NCBI RefSeq assembly: GCF_016862895.1
Contig: NZ_BONV01000003.1
Location: 248,001-312,000 of the forward strand
Direction of reading: 5' to 3'
DNA length: 64,000 bases
Source: Planotetraspora kaengkrachanensis
GTDB lineage: Bacteria; Actinomycetota; Actinomycetes; Streptosporangiales; Streptosporangiaceae
In this document: positions 28,976 through 37,051 of the stretch, one piece after another
Numbering within the stretch: position 1 is the first letter of the stretch
Layout: each line of letters begins with the position of its first letter
Translations under genes and position numbers: made by a program
Notes under the pieces: model-generated
The model's database searches: none
Told to the model about the DNA's origin: nothing
Seen by the model: the letters and a program-made list of their open reading frames with translations, nothing else

Positions 28976-29346
28976 GTGATCATGCACAAGTTCGGCGAAG
29001 GAGCCGTCGACGTGCACCAACCCCGGTCCGTGATCATGCACGGATTCGGGCACTTGTCGAATGACCTGGCCAAACGTGGGCGTGATCATGCACGCTTTCG
29101 GAGATCGGGCCGTCGACCTCGGCCGATAACGACCGTGATCATGCAGCGGCGGGCTCGTTGCATGATCACGCAGTGCGTACGCCCTGGTGGTGGGGTGATT
29201 CCCCGAATCCGCGCGTGATCACGAAATCGGGATCCGCAGGTCAGGGGCCTTTCGCCGAATTCATGCATGATCACGGCGGGGGGGTTGGGCTTGCTGGTGG
29301 GCCCTTCGCAGAATCTGAGCATGATCACCAAAAAGCTGTGATCACA
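28976..29346. repeat. 53-bp-periodic inverted array of GTGATCATGCAC elements
   Basis: Four forward copies of GTGATCATGCACNNNTTCGG start at 28976, 29030, 29082 and 29135 (the fourth diverges after GTGATCATGCA). Four reverse-complement copies end at 29169, 29222, 29274 and 29328, with a short palindrome TGTGATCACA at 29337-29346. Spacing is 52-54 bp throughout. The two arms face each other around 29150, filling the gap between two convergent genes. A related three-copy array lies at 55483-55600. No gene was seen inside. Confidence 0.85.
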
Positions 29347-29349
29347 CGG

Positions 29350-29979
29350 TCAGCAGGTGACCTGGAACGCCGCGCTCTCGTAGGTGCGCGAGCCGACGTC
29401 GAGCCGCACGCGGTAACGGCCGGGATTCCCGCCGATCCGGGGGCGCCACTCGACGGCGCGCGGGCCTCCGGTGAAACCGCTCCTGCTGGCGAAGTACGGC
29501 TGCCACCCGCGGGTCGAGGAGTTCCAGCGCACGACCTGCCACGCGTACGAGACGCCGGAGCCCGCGGGGTCGATCATCGTCCGCACCCGGTACGTCCGCT
29601 CGCAGTCCGCGCCGCCGGGCATCGCGGTCACCACCACCCTGCCGGGCGCGGGAGCCACCTGCTGCGCCGTATCCGCCGTTGTATCCGCCGCCACGTCGGT
29701 CTGCGTCAGGTCCGGCGTCCCGGTCTCGTCGGCGCGGGTCGTCAGGGTCATCACGCGGGTGGGCCGGTCCGCGAAGGCCCCTGTCGTGGACGATCCCGTC
29801 GACGTGGCCGCGGAGCCCGAGGGAGTCATCGACGAGAGCGCCGGGACTCCTGCGGGTTCCGCCTGGGACGCCTGCGCCCCCACGTAGGCGCCGGCCACCG
29901 CCATGGTGGCGACCAGCAGCTTCGCCATGTTCGCGGCGCCGCTCACCACGATCGGCATCGCACTGCTTCGCGGACTCAT
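29350..29979 (-). CDS. secreted protein, beta-sandwich-like, unknown function
   Basis: A 209-residue exported protein. The N-terminal segment MSPRSSAMPIVVSGAANMAK followed by LLVATMAVAGAYVGAQA looks like a signal peptide or anchor. A Ser/Thr/Ala-rich spacer reaches to about residue 105. The C-terminal 95 residues contain two cysteines (GADCERTYRV and the final FQVTC) and beta-strand patterns RVRTMIDPAGSGVSYAWQVV and GRYRVRLDVGSRTYES, resembling an extracellular Ig or coagulation-type beta-sandwich. I do not recognise the family. Its stop lies 3 bp from the repeat array. Confidence 0.7.
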   Translation of the reverse strand: MSPRSSAMPIVVSGAANMAKLLVATMAVAGAYVGAQASQAEPAGVPALSSMTPSGSAATSTGSSTTGAFADRPTRVMTLTTRADETGTPDLTQTDVAADTTADTAQQVAPAPGRVVVTAMPGGADCERTYRVRTMIDPAGSGVSYAWQVVRWNSSTRGWQPYFASRSGFTGGPRAVEWRPRIGGNPGRYRVRLDVGSRTYESAAFQVTC

Positions 29980-30068
29980 CGGCCTACCCCTTCCTGCCGT
30001 CCCCAGATTCGGATGGACCGGTTGACCTGCGCTTGACGGCGGCTTGCAGGCAGGGCCGAACCCGGCGG

Positions 30069-30087
30069 TAAGGTAAGCCTGACCTCA
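30069..30087. promoter_or_regulatory. IdeR/DmdR-like iron box
   Basis: TAAGGTAAGCCTGACCTCA matches the actinobacterial iron-box consensus TTAGGTTAGSCTAACCTAA at 15 of 19 positions and keeps the dyad AGGTNAG/CTNACCT. It overlaps a possible -10 (TAAGGT) and lies 20 bp before the GTG start of the DedA-like gene, as expected for iron-dependent repression. Binding is inferred only. Confidence 0.5.
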
Positions 30088-30106
30088 GAAAGGGCGGTGG
30101 TGGCGG

Positions 30107-30604
30107 GTGCGGATCCCCGACCCCCTGGGGGCCTCGGTACTCGGCCTGCCCCTGTGGCTCGTCGTCGCGGTCGGCGCGGTCGCGTTGTTCGGCGCGTTCC
30201 AGGCCTACTACTGGATCGGCCATCGGCTCGGTGAGGCCCTCTACCGGTCGCGCATGGGCAGGAAGATCGGGCAGCAGCGCATCGAACGGGTCGAGGGCTT
30301 CGTGCGCAGGTGGGGCGCGCTCGCGGTCTACGCGTGCTTCTGGATTCCCGGCCTGCGCCACACGCTGCCCTGGGTCGCGGGGGCGCTCCGCGTCGACTAC
30401 CGCTGGTATCTGGTGGCCAGCGCGCTCGGCTGCCTGACCTGGGTGCCCGTGACGACGTTCGGGCTCTACTCGCTCATCTGGTCCTGGGTGCGGCTGGCGG
30501 CCGCGTCTCCGGTTCTGGCCGTAACGGTGCTCGCCGTGGCCGCCGCGGCAGCGGCCGGCCTCGCCACCTGGAGACGGCGCAGAAGAATGTCAACGACACC
30601 CTGA
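30107..30604 (+). CDS. DedA/VTT-family membrane protein (short form)
   Basis: A 165-residue polytopic membrane protein. The central part YYWIGHRLGEALYRSRMG, then RRWGALAVYACFWIPGLRHTLPWVAG, matches the VTT (DedA) signature, with the conserved proline-glycine and arginine of the re-entrant loop. DedA proteins take part in undecaprenyl-phosphate or phospholipid flipping. It is shorter than typical DedA (about 200 residues), lacking part of the N-terminus. GTG start behind an iron-box-like site, so iron control is possible. The C-terminus is Ala-rich with a basic tail. Confidence 0.75.
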   Translation: MRIPDPLGASVLGLPLWLVVAVGAVALFGAFQAYYWIGHRLGEALYRSRMGRKIGQQRIERVEGFVRRWGALAVYACFWIPGLRHTLPWVAGALRVDYRWYLVASALGCLTWVPVTTFGLYSLIWSWVRLAAASPVLAVTVLAVAAAAAAGLATWRRRRRMSTTP

Positions 30605-30670
30605 CCATTCAGTCCATAACGTCTTTAAATAGCAATCTTTCCCGATTCCCGCTCATGCGATCATGTGCGG

Positions 30671-31600
30671 ATGCGTATCAAAGTCATCGGCGTATTGACG
30701 GCCGCCATTCTCGCCACGGGATCGGTGGGCACGGCCGCGGCCGCGGCGACCGTGCCCGTGAGCACCACCGCGGCGAGCATTTCCATCGCCGTCCCCGCGA
30801 CGGCGGTTACAACGACGACCGTCGCCACGGTCGCCGCGCCCCCCGCGATCACCGCCAAGAGGGCGTACGTGGTCGACGTCACCACGGGCAAGGCCCTGAT
30901 GGGCAAGTCGTCGACCACCCGCGTACAGGTCGCCAGCGTGACCAAGCTCATGACCGCATATGTCGTGCTGAAGCGGGCCAAGCTGAACGACGTCGTCACG
31001 GTCAGCAAGGCCGACATCCAATGGGCCGCGTCCCACGGCGCGACCGGGGGCGGCTTCAGGGCGGGTGAGCGGCTCTTCGTCCGCGACCTGCTGTACGCCC
31101 TGATGCTCCCCTCCGCGGCCGACGCGGCGAACGCGCTGGCCGTCAAGTACGGCCCGGGCAAGGCGAAGTTCGTCGCCAGGATGAACGCCGCCGCCAAGTC
31201 GCTCGGGTTGAAGGACACCCGCTACGCCAACGCGGACGGCCTGACCTCCACCAAGTCGTACTCCACGGCACGCGACCAGGCGAAGCTGGCGCAGATCGTG
31301 CTGAAGACGCCCACCCTGTCCACGATCGTCAAGGCCAAGAAGTACACGACTCCGGCGACGAAGATCCACCGCAAGCACACGTGGACCAACACGAACAAGC
31401 TGCTCAGTGAAGGCGCGGTCGGGCTGAAGACCGGTTACACGGCGAAGGCCGGCTACTGCCTCGCGTTCGCTCAGGTGAAGAGCGGTCACTTGATCGTCGG
31501 CACCGTCCTGGGCGACAAGTCCGACGCGGCCCGCTTCACCTCGGCGCGCAAGCTGCTCAAATGGGCCGGCGCGCAGGTGGCGGCGGCCGCGAAGGCATAG
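30671..31600 (+). CDS. D-alanyl-D-alanine carboxypeptidase-family protein
   Basis: A secreted peptidase S11 (PBP5-like) homologue of 309 residues that would trim peptidoglycan pentapeptides. A signal peptide (IKVIGVLTAAILATGSVGTA) and a Thr/Ala/Val-rich stretch lead to the catalytic domain: SVTK with S89 and K92, then KTG at 253-255. The second motif, normally SxN, reads S148-A-A in LPSAADAANAL, so the usual Asn is absent. A GTG two codons upstream (30665) is an alternative start; neither has a clear ribosome site. The upstream 60 nt are AT-rich. A strong terminator follows. Confidence 0.88.
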   Translation: MRIKVIGVLTAAILATGSVGTAAAAATVPVSTTAASISIAVPATAVTTTTVATVAAPPAITAKRAYVVDVTTGKALMGKSSTTRVQVASVTKLMTAYVVLKRAKLNDVVTVSKADIQWAASHGATGGGFRAGERLFVRDLLYALMLPSAADAANALAVKYGPGKAKFVARMNAAAKSLGLKDTRYANADGLTSTKSYSTARDQAKLAQIVLKTPTLSTIVKAKKYTTPATKIHRKHTWTNTNKLLSEGAVGLKTGYTAKAGYCLAFAQVKSGHLIVGTVLGDKSDAARFTSARKLLKWAGAQVAAAAKA

Positions 31601-31619
31601 CCCAGAAGACCCGTATGGC

Positions 31620-31654
31620 GGCCGCCCGGGAACGGGGGACGTTCCCGGGCGGCC
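31620..31654. terminator. strong bidirectional hairpin
   Basis: A perfect 15-bp stem, GGCCGCCCGGGAACG at 31620-31634 and its complement at 31640-31654, with a 5-nt GGGGA loop. It lies between the convergent carboxypeptidase and rRNA methyltransferase genes and can serve both. There is no U-tract, as is common in high-GC actinobacteria. Confidence 0.75.
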
Positions 31655-31671
31655 GTGGGGTCGCCGTGGGG

Positions 31672-32529
31672 TCAGCGGACCAGGCTGTGACAGGCGATGG
31701 CGGCGGCGGCCACGACGTTCAGCGAGTCGACCCCGAGGTCCATCGCCGTCTCGCTCATGGGGATCCGCACGGGGTGGTCGGCCTCGTGCAGCCAATGGGA
31801 GGACAGCCCGTCGCCCTCCGAGCCGAGCATGAGCGCGACGCGGTCGCCGAGCACCACGTCGTCCATCGGCACGGCCGCCCGGTCGGGTGTCAGGGCCAGC
31901 AACTGGAATCCCTCCGCGCGGATCTCCGCCAACCCGTCGTGCCAGTCCTCCATCCGGGCGTACGGGATGGCGAACACCGCGCCCATCGACACCTTGACCG
32001 ACCTCCGGTAGAGCGGGTCGGCACAGCGAGGTGACAGGACCAGGGCGTCGACGCCCAGGGCGGCGGCGCAGCGGAAGATGGCCCCGACGTTGCCGTGATC
32101 GACCAGGTCCTCCAGCACGACGATCCGGCGGGGCCTCCCGCGCGAGCCTTCCCTCGGCGTCCCCCCTGCGGCGACGCGGCCGGAGATGCGGCCGGAGATG
32201 ACGTCGGAGACCGACGGCGGCGTCAGGCGCTCCATCGACGCGAGCGCGCCGCGGTGGACCTGGAAGCCGGTGATCCCCTCCATGACCTCGTCGGAGACCA
32301 GGTAGACGGTGACGCCCTCGATCACGTCCGCGAGATGGCCGAGCCATTTCGCGGTCGTCAGCACCGAGCGCACCGGATGCCCGGCGGCCACGGCCCGCCT
32401 GATGACCTTCTCGCCCTCGGCGAGGAACAGTCCCCGCTCGCCCTCGAGGCTCTTGCGCAGGTCGACGTCGCGCAGGCGCGTGTAGTCCGCCAGACGGGGA
32501 TCGGCTGCGTCTTCGACCGGGATGACCAC
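31672..32529 (-). CDS. SpoU/TrmH-family RNA 2'-O-methyltransferase
   Basis: A 285-residue SPOUT methyltransferase. The N-terminal substrate domain has GLFLAEGEKVIRRAVAAGHP; the SAM-binding trefoil knot carries motif 1 VVLEDLVDHGNVGAIFRCAAALG, motif 2 VALMLGSEGDGLSSHWL and motif 3 IPMSETAMDLGVDSLNVVAA, all intact. It should methylate a ribose in rRNA or tRNA; some actinomycete relatives protect 23S rRNA from thiopeptides, but the target here is open. GTG start; the upstream gene on the same strand ends 35 bp away. Confidence 0.9.
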   Translation of the reverse strand: MVIPVEDAADPRLADYTRLRDVDLRKSLEGERGLFLAEGEKVIRRAVAAGHPVRSVLTTAKWLGHLADVIEGVTVYLVSDEVMEGITGFQVHRGALASMERLTPPSVSDVISGRISGRVAAGGTPREGSRGRPRRIVVLEDLVDHGNVGAIFRCAAALGVDALVLSPRCADPLYRRSVKVSMGAVFAIPYARMEDWHDGLAEIRAEGFQLLALTPDRAAVPMDDVVLGDRVALMLGSEGDGLSSHWLHEADHPVRIPMSETAMDLGVDSLNVVAAAAIACHSLVR

Positions 32530-32564
32530 GCGCCAAGGGTACGGCGTGCCCGCCGCCGGCCGGG

Positions 32565-33050
32565 TCAGGGCAGCCGGACGGCCCCGGCCATCGTCGCATC
32601 GGCGCCGGTCACATCGGCGCCCGTGGCATCGTCGGCCGTCACGTCGGGGTTCGCCGTCACGACGATCAGCTTGGTCAGCATGCCGGTGCCCTCACCCGCC
32701 GAACACGTGATCGCGACGGGGCTGACCGCGGTGGCCGTGCAGGACGGGCGCGGCGCCCGGAACGGGCGGTCCCGTTGCCACTGGAGGGTCACGACGGCGA
32801 GATCGAGGCCGAGCGAGCGGAACGCCCGCGCCAGGGCGGGGCCGGCGCCTGGATCGGTCCAGGCTCGGCCGGTCCGTCCGGTCATCACGATCTCCCGCAG
32901 GCAGGTGAGCTCGCGCAGCCGCCGCCGGACCTCGGCGGGACAGCCGGGTTCGGCGAACTCGATCAGGACGAGATCCGCGGGCCACTCTCGACGCGTCGCG
33001 AGGGACGCCGCGACCGACGTCTCGCCGAGTTCGCCGACCTCGCCGTCCAT
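32565..33050 (-). CDS. hypothetical protein, 161 residues
   Basis: A soluble protein starting MDGEVGELGETSVAASLATR, with LVLIEFAEPGCPAEVRRRLRELTCL and ALARAFRSLGLDLAVVTLQW suggesting alpha/beta structure, and a C-terminal Ala/Asp/Thr/Val stretch (VTADDATGADVTGAD) of low complexity. A GTG four codons upstream (33062) is an alternative start. No catalytic motif or known domain is recognised. It may be co-transcribed with the downstream rRNA methyltransferase. An inverted repeat lies 40 bp upstream. Confidence 0.6.
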   Translation of the reverse strand: MDGEVGELGETSVAASLATRREWPADLVLIEFAEPGCPAEVRRRLRELTCLREIVMTGRTGRAWTDPGAGPALARAFRSLGLDLAVVTLQWQRDRPFRAPRPSCTATAVSPVAITCSAGEGTGMLTKLIVVTANPDVTADDATGADVTGADATMAGAVRLP

Positions 33051-33089
33051 GACCGCCGCCACCCGCGCCCCCTAGCCCTCTGCGCCTCA

Positions 33090-33125
33090 CGATACATCGC
33101 GTTTGCCCCAGGTCAAGATGTATCG
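33090..33125. promoter_or_regulatory. inverted repeat CGATACATC/GATGTATCG in a divergent promoter region
   Basis: Perfect 9-bp arms at 33090-33098 and 33117-33125 are separated by 18 bp. The region between the divergent hypothetical and VWA genes (33051-33302) is AT-richer than its surroundings. The spacing and position fit a repressor operator, but no cognate regulator is adjacent. Confidence 0.45.
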
Positions 33126-33302
33126 CAAGTTACTTTACATGCTGAGTCTTTACCATGACTTTTCGTAATCGGTGCACCAAGACTGGCGTTTTGCCAGAGT
33201 TGGCGCAACCAGTATCGTTCCGTAAGCATTCAGGTGAATCTCCCTAAATGGTGGCGCGGAGTCGCGTACCGTCGGGAGCCAATCGACTCCGAAGAGGGCA
33301 CC

Positions 33303-35099
33303 ATGGGCGGACGTCACCGCACTGACGAACTCGATGGCGGCTTCGACTCATACAACGATCCGCCACCACGCCGGCGTGCCAGCCGGGGCAGGGTGTTCGT
33401 GCCCCTGGCGGGTGCCGTCGCGTTGGCCGTCCTCCTCGGTGTGGCCGCGTACGTCATCGTGAACAAGGACGCCGGTTGCAGCTCCGGCGCAGACAAGATC
33501 GCGCTTTCGGTCGCGGCCTCCCCGGACATCCAGCCGGCGATGGAGAAGATCGCGAAGTCCTCGGCCCCGTCGGTCGACGGGAAGTGCGTGGAGGTCACCG
33601 TCACGGCGGCCAAGGCGGCCGACGTCGCCAACGCGATGGCGGGCACCGGGGCGACCGGCGCCAAGCTGAACCCTGCCGTGTGGATCCCCGACTCCAGCCT
33701 CTGGCTCGCCGGGCTCGCCAAGTCGGGCGGCCCCGCCGTGAAGCCGTCGGGCAACGCCGCCGACTCCCCCGTCGTGCTGACGGCGTCGAAGGCCGGGGCG
33801 TCGAAGCTCAAGTCGGCCTTCAGTCCGGCCAGCTGGACGGGCCTGATGAGCGCGGCCAACGCCGCGAACCCTGACGGGCTCGCCAAGAAGGTCCGCGTGC
33901 TCGCGCTCGACCCGACGCAGAACGCGGCCGGACTCGGCGCGCTGCTCGCCGGAGCGAACGTGCTGAAGTCCGCGGGCGGCGACGAGGACGTCCTCGTCGG
34001 CGTGCTCCGGCAGTTGTCCGAGTCCACGGTGCCGTCGTCGGACAGCATGTTCGCCACCCTGACGAAGGCGGCGGCCCGCATCCCCGTCGGCATCTCCACC
34101 GAGCAGGCCGTCTGGGCGTTCAACACCAACAAGACCCCGAGCAACCCCGCCGTGGCGCTGTACCCGGCGGAGGGCACGGTCAGCCTGGACTACCCGATCA
34201 TCATCACGACCAAGGACGCCGAGCTGCGCAAGGCCGCCCAGGCGTTCGCCGCGAAGGTCACCTCGGCTGACGGCCGCGAGACCGTGCAGTCCTTCGGCTT
34301 CCGCACGCCGGACGGCAAGGGCGGCGCCCAGCTCACGGCCGACCACGGCGTGAACGCGAAGAAGCCGACGACGCTGCCGCTCCCCAACGCCGCCACCATC
34401 ACCCAGCTCGCCCAGGCGTGGCAGCAGATCAAGCTCGGGACCAAGATCCTCGCGCTGATCGACATCTCGGGCACGATGGCTCTGCCGGCCGACAAGTCCG
34501 GCACCACCCGCATGCAGGCCATCTCGAACGTCGGCATCGAGGGCCTGAAGCTCTTCCCCGACAAGGCCGAGCTCGGCATCTGGGCCTTCTCCGACAACCT
34601 GCGCGGCAAGGGCGTCGACTGGAAGCAGGTCGTGTCGATCGGCCCGCTCGCCCAGCAGAGCAACGGGGTCACCCGGCGCACCCTCATCGAGCAGGCCCTG
34701 CGGGCCTCCCAGGCGATCCCGACCGGCAACACCGGCCTCAACGACACCCTCTGGGCGGCCTACCAGAAGATGTCCAAGGACTACGAGCCTGACAAGGTCA
34801 ACACGATCCTGCTCTTCACCGACGGCGTCGGGAACGACGACCCCAACGGCGGCATCTCCAACAGCGAGATCCTGCAGAAGCTCAAGCAGGCCTACGACCC
34901 GAAGAAGCCGGTCAGCATCCTGATCATCTCGTTCAACACCAAGGAGGACGAGAACCGCAAGCAGATGAACTCGATCGCGAAGGCCACCGGCGGAACGGCG
35001 TACTTCCCGCAGACCGTGCTCGAGATCCGCAACATCTTCCTGAAGGGCATCGCCCGCCGCCTCTGCGCGCCGAATTGCGGGGACCCCGGAGGGAAGTAG
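33303..35099 (+). CDS. solute-binding and VWA domain membrane protein
   Basis: A 598-residue protein anchored by one helix (about residues 30-55, VFVPLAGAVALAVLLGVAAY). The outer part has a periplasmic-binding-protein-like domain (KIALSVAASPDIQPAMEKIA through about residue 370), then a von Willebrand factor A domain with a MIDAS start DISGTM (DxSxT rather than DxSxS) and LLFTDGVGNDD. The C-terminus contains a cysteine pair RRLCAPNCGD. Such fusions are common in actinobacteria and probably bind surface ligands or metal. The ATG at 33303 is preferred over a frame extension of 23 residues. A good terminator follows. Confidence 0.85.
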   Translation: MGGRHRTDELDGGFDSYNDPPPRRRASRGRVFVPLAGAVALAVLLGVAAYVIVNKDAGCSSGADKIALSVAASPDIQPAMEKIAKSSAPSVDGKCVEVTVTAAKAADVANAMAGTGATGAKLNPAVWIPDSSLWLAGLAKSGGPAVKPSGNAADSPVVLTASKAGASKLKSAFSPASWTGLMSAANAANPDGLAKKVRVLALDPTQNAAGLGALLAGANVLKSAGGDEDVLVGVLRQLSESTVPSSDSMFATLTKAAARIPVGISTEQAVWAFNTNKTPSNPAVALYPAEGTVSLDYPIIITTKDAELRKAAQAFAAKVTSADGRETVQSFGFRTPDGKGGAQLTADHGVNAKKPTTLPLPNAATITQLAQAWQQIKLGTKILALIDISGTMALPADKSGTTRMQAISNVGIEGLKLFPDKAELGIWAFSDNLRGKGVDWKQVVSIGPLAQQSNGVTRRTLIEQALRASQAIPTGNTGLNDTLWAAYQKMSKDYEPDKVNTILLFTDGVGNDDPNGGISNSEILQKLKQAYDPKKPVSILIISFNTKEDENRKQMNSIAKATGGTAYFPQTVLEIRNIFLKGIARRLCAPNCGDPGGK

Positions 35100-35124
35100 C
35101 GCGAACGCGCAGAGGCTTCTTCAC

Positions 35125-35162
35125 TGAACGCCGGGTCCCATGAGGACCCGGCGTTCACTTTT
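35125..35162 (+). terminator. rho-independent terminator after the VWA gene
   Basis: A 14-bp perfect stem, TGAACGCCGGGTCC at 35125-35138 and its complement at 35144-35157, 5-nt loop, followed by CTTTT. Confidence 0.85.
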
Positions 35163-35311
35163 GCCGCAAGGCTCGCTCTGGGCACAGTTTTCGCAGGTCA
35201 TGCCCGCTAAGCATGGCTTACGGATCAGTAAACGAGGGTCCCTCCGGCGGCGTCATTCTCGTGTGGGGACTGGCTCGCATCTGGTTTCCGTCTCGCGGGG
35301 AGGAACAACTG

Positions 35312-36871
35312 TTGCCCGGATGGCCGGACGTCGGCCGTACCGACGATCATCGACTGCTGGAGGCGCTCCGGCGCGGGGACGCGCACGCGCCCGCCAGTCT
35401 CTATGACGCGTACGCCGACCGACTCAACGACTACGCCCATACTCTTCTGAACGACCAGGATCTCGCGGCGGACGCCGTGCACGACAGCCTGGTCATCGCC
35501 TGCGGACGCGTCGACCGGCTGACCGAGCCGGCCCGGCTGCGGGCCTGGCTCTACGCGCTGGCCCGCACCCGGAGCGGGGCCTGCACAGGCGGCCGGACAC
35601 CGCCGCGCGGCATGGCCCCCTACATGGCTCCGGACGAGTCGCCTGCCGACCCGGGGCTCGCGGCGGTCGTCCACGAGGCGCTCGGCGAGCTCGGGCAGTC
35701 CGAACGCGAAGCGCTCGACCTGGCCGTGCGGCACCAGCTGTCCACCGCGGAGATCGGAGCGGTGCTGGGCGTCACGTCCCGGCAGGCGGCGGGACACCTG
35801 TCCAGGGCACGCGCCCATGTGGAGAACTCCGCCGCGGCCATCGTGCTCGCCCGCACGGGACGGGCCCACTGCCCCGACCTGTCCGCGCTCGTCGACTCCG
35901 GCGTGGGCGCGTCGTGGCGGGACGGCCCGTTGAGCTCCGCTGTCCGCAAGCGGCTGAGCCGGCACATCAGCGGCTGCAAGATCTGTGCGGAGGGCCGCGA
36001 GCGACACGTGTCGGCCGATGCGCTGCTGGCCACGGTCGCCGTCGCGTACCCGCCTCTCTCCCTGCGACGTCAAGTCATCGACACGTGCCTCGCCCCGGAG
36101 TACGAGGCGGACCGGGCGGCGATCCTCGAGCAGGGGGACCGGTTCGACAGAAGGGGGTTCCCCGTCGCGCCCGGCGGGCCGTCCGGCAGGAGACGGGCCC
36201 GCAGGCAACGCGTCCCGTGTGACCGGCGCAGGAGCCGGACCACCTTCATCCTGCTGGCCGCGGTGTTCGTGTTCGGCACGGCCGGCGCCGCGACCCTGAT
36301 CTACGGCCAGGCGCCCGAGGGCCGGCTGGAGGCGATGAACCCCCCGTTCTCCGAACCGCCGGACACGCTCGTCCCGGTCCCGGAGGAGGATCCGGCGGAG
36401 ACGGCCGAGCCGGAGGAGACCACGCCGGCCCCGGCCACCCCGTCGCCCACGCCCTCCGCCTCCCCCCCGGCCCGCGTCACGACCTCTCCCGCCACCACAC
36501 GGCCGACCCGGACTCCCTCCGCCCGCGTCACCCCGCGACCACCCCGCCCCGCTCTCGACCTGGGCTGCCCGGGCGACCTCGGCGCCGTCACCTCCGGCGT
36601 GATCACCCTGACCGCCCGGAACGCGGCCGTCGACTGGACGGCGACCACCCACGACGGCGTCAGCATCAGCCCGAACCAGGGCCGGATCAAGGCGGGCGCC
36701 TCGAGCCAGATCACCGTGACGATCATCGACCCCACGTCGGCGGGCGCCGGGGTCGTCGGCTTCCGCTCGGCGGGGGGCAACCCCTCCTGCCGGCTCTCCT
36801 GGAGCGGGACGGGCGCCAGTCCCTCACCTGAACCCTCGGCCACCCCGTCGCCGGACCCCTCCCTCCTGTAG
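35312..36871 (+). CDS. ECF-like sigma factor fused to zinc motif, membrane helix and outer domain
   Basis: A 519-residue fusion. Residues about 10-80 are sigma region 2 (LLEALRRGDAHAPASLYDAY, YAHTLLNDQDLAADAVHDS), about 115-165 region 4 (ALGELGQSEREALDLAVRHQ, TAEIGAVLGVTSRQAAGHL). At 218 comes HISGCKIC, the Hx3Cx2C zinc motif of ZAS anti-sigma factors, then a basic stretch, one membrane helix (about 310-330), a Pro/Thr/Ser linker and an Ig/BACON-like outer domain from about 415. The TTG start at 35312 is chosen because GGGGAGG lies 8 nt upstream; an ATG at 35213 is open but has no ribosome site. It is probably a membrane-tethered self-inhibited sigma. Confidence 0.8.
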   Translation: MPGWPDVGRTDDHRLLEALRRGDAHAPASLYDAYADRLNDYAHTLLNDQDLAADAVHDSLVIACGRVDRLTEPARLRAWLYALARTRSGACTGGRTPPRGMAPYMAPDESPADPGLAAVVHEALGELGQSEREALDLAVRHQLSTAEIGAVLGVTSRQAAGHLSRARAHVENSAAAIVLARTGRAHCPDLSALVDSGVGASWRDGPLSSAVRKRLSRHISGCKICAEGRERHVSADALLATVAVAYPPLSLRRQVIDTCLAPEYEADRAAILEQGDRFDRRGFPVAPGGPSGRRRARRQRVPCDRRRSRTTFILLAAVFVFGTAGAATLIYGQAPEGRLEAMNPPFSEPPDTLVPVPEEDPAETAEPEETTPAPATPSPTPSASPPARVTTSPATTRPTRTPSARVTPRPPRPALDLGCPGDLGAVTSGVITLTARNAAVDWTATTHDGVSISPNQGRIKAGASSQITVTIIDPTSAGAGVVGFRSAGGNPSCRLSWSGTGASPSPEPSATPSPDPSLL

Positions 36872-36936
36872 GCGGCGGGGCCCCCGGCCGCCTCATCTGG
36901 AGCCTCAGGAAACCCAGCGTCACCAGGGACAACGTC

Positions 36937-36964
36937 AGCCTTTGGCCGGATCCGGCCAAAGGCT
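36937..36964. terminator. 28-bp perfect palindrome, possible terminator
   Basis: A perfect palindrome centred on GGATCC, with half-site AGCCTTTGGCCGGA, lies 65 bp after the sigma-fusion gene. As RNA it folds to a long stem with a tiny loop; there is no U-tract. An operator role is an alternative. Confidence 0.5.
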
Positions 36965-37051
36965 CCCGGCCGGTAACAATCACGATTCCCGAGGTGTCAG
37001 CCAGAGCCCGAAAGGGGAGGAAACACGCGACCGAGGATCTTAGGGGGCATT

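Noticed and set aside
28976-29346. CRISPR array
   Set aside because: Period and repeat-plus-spacer look are similar, but repeats diverge, half are inverted, the intervals are not uniformly unique spacers and no cas gene is present.
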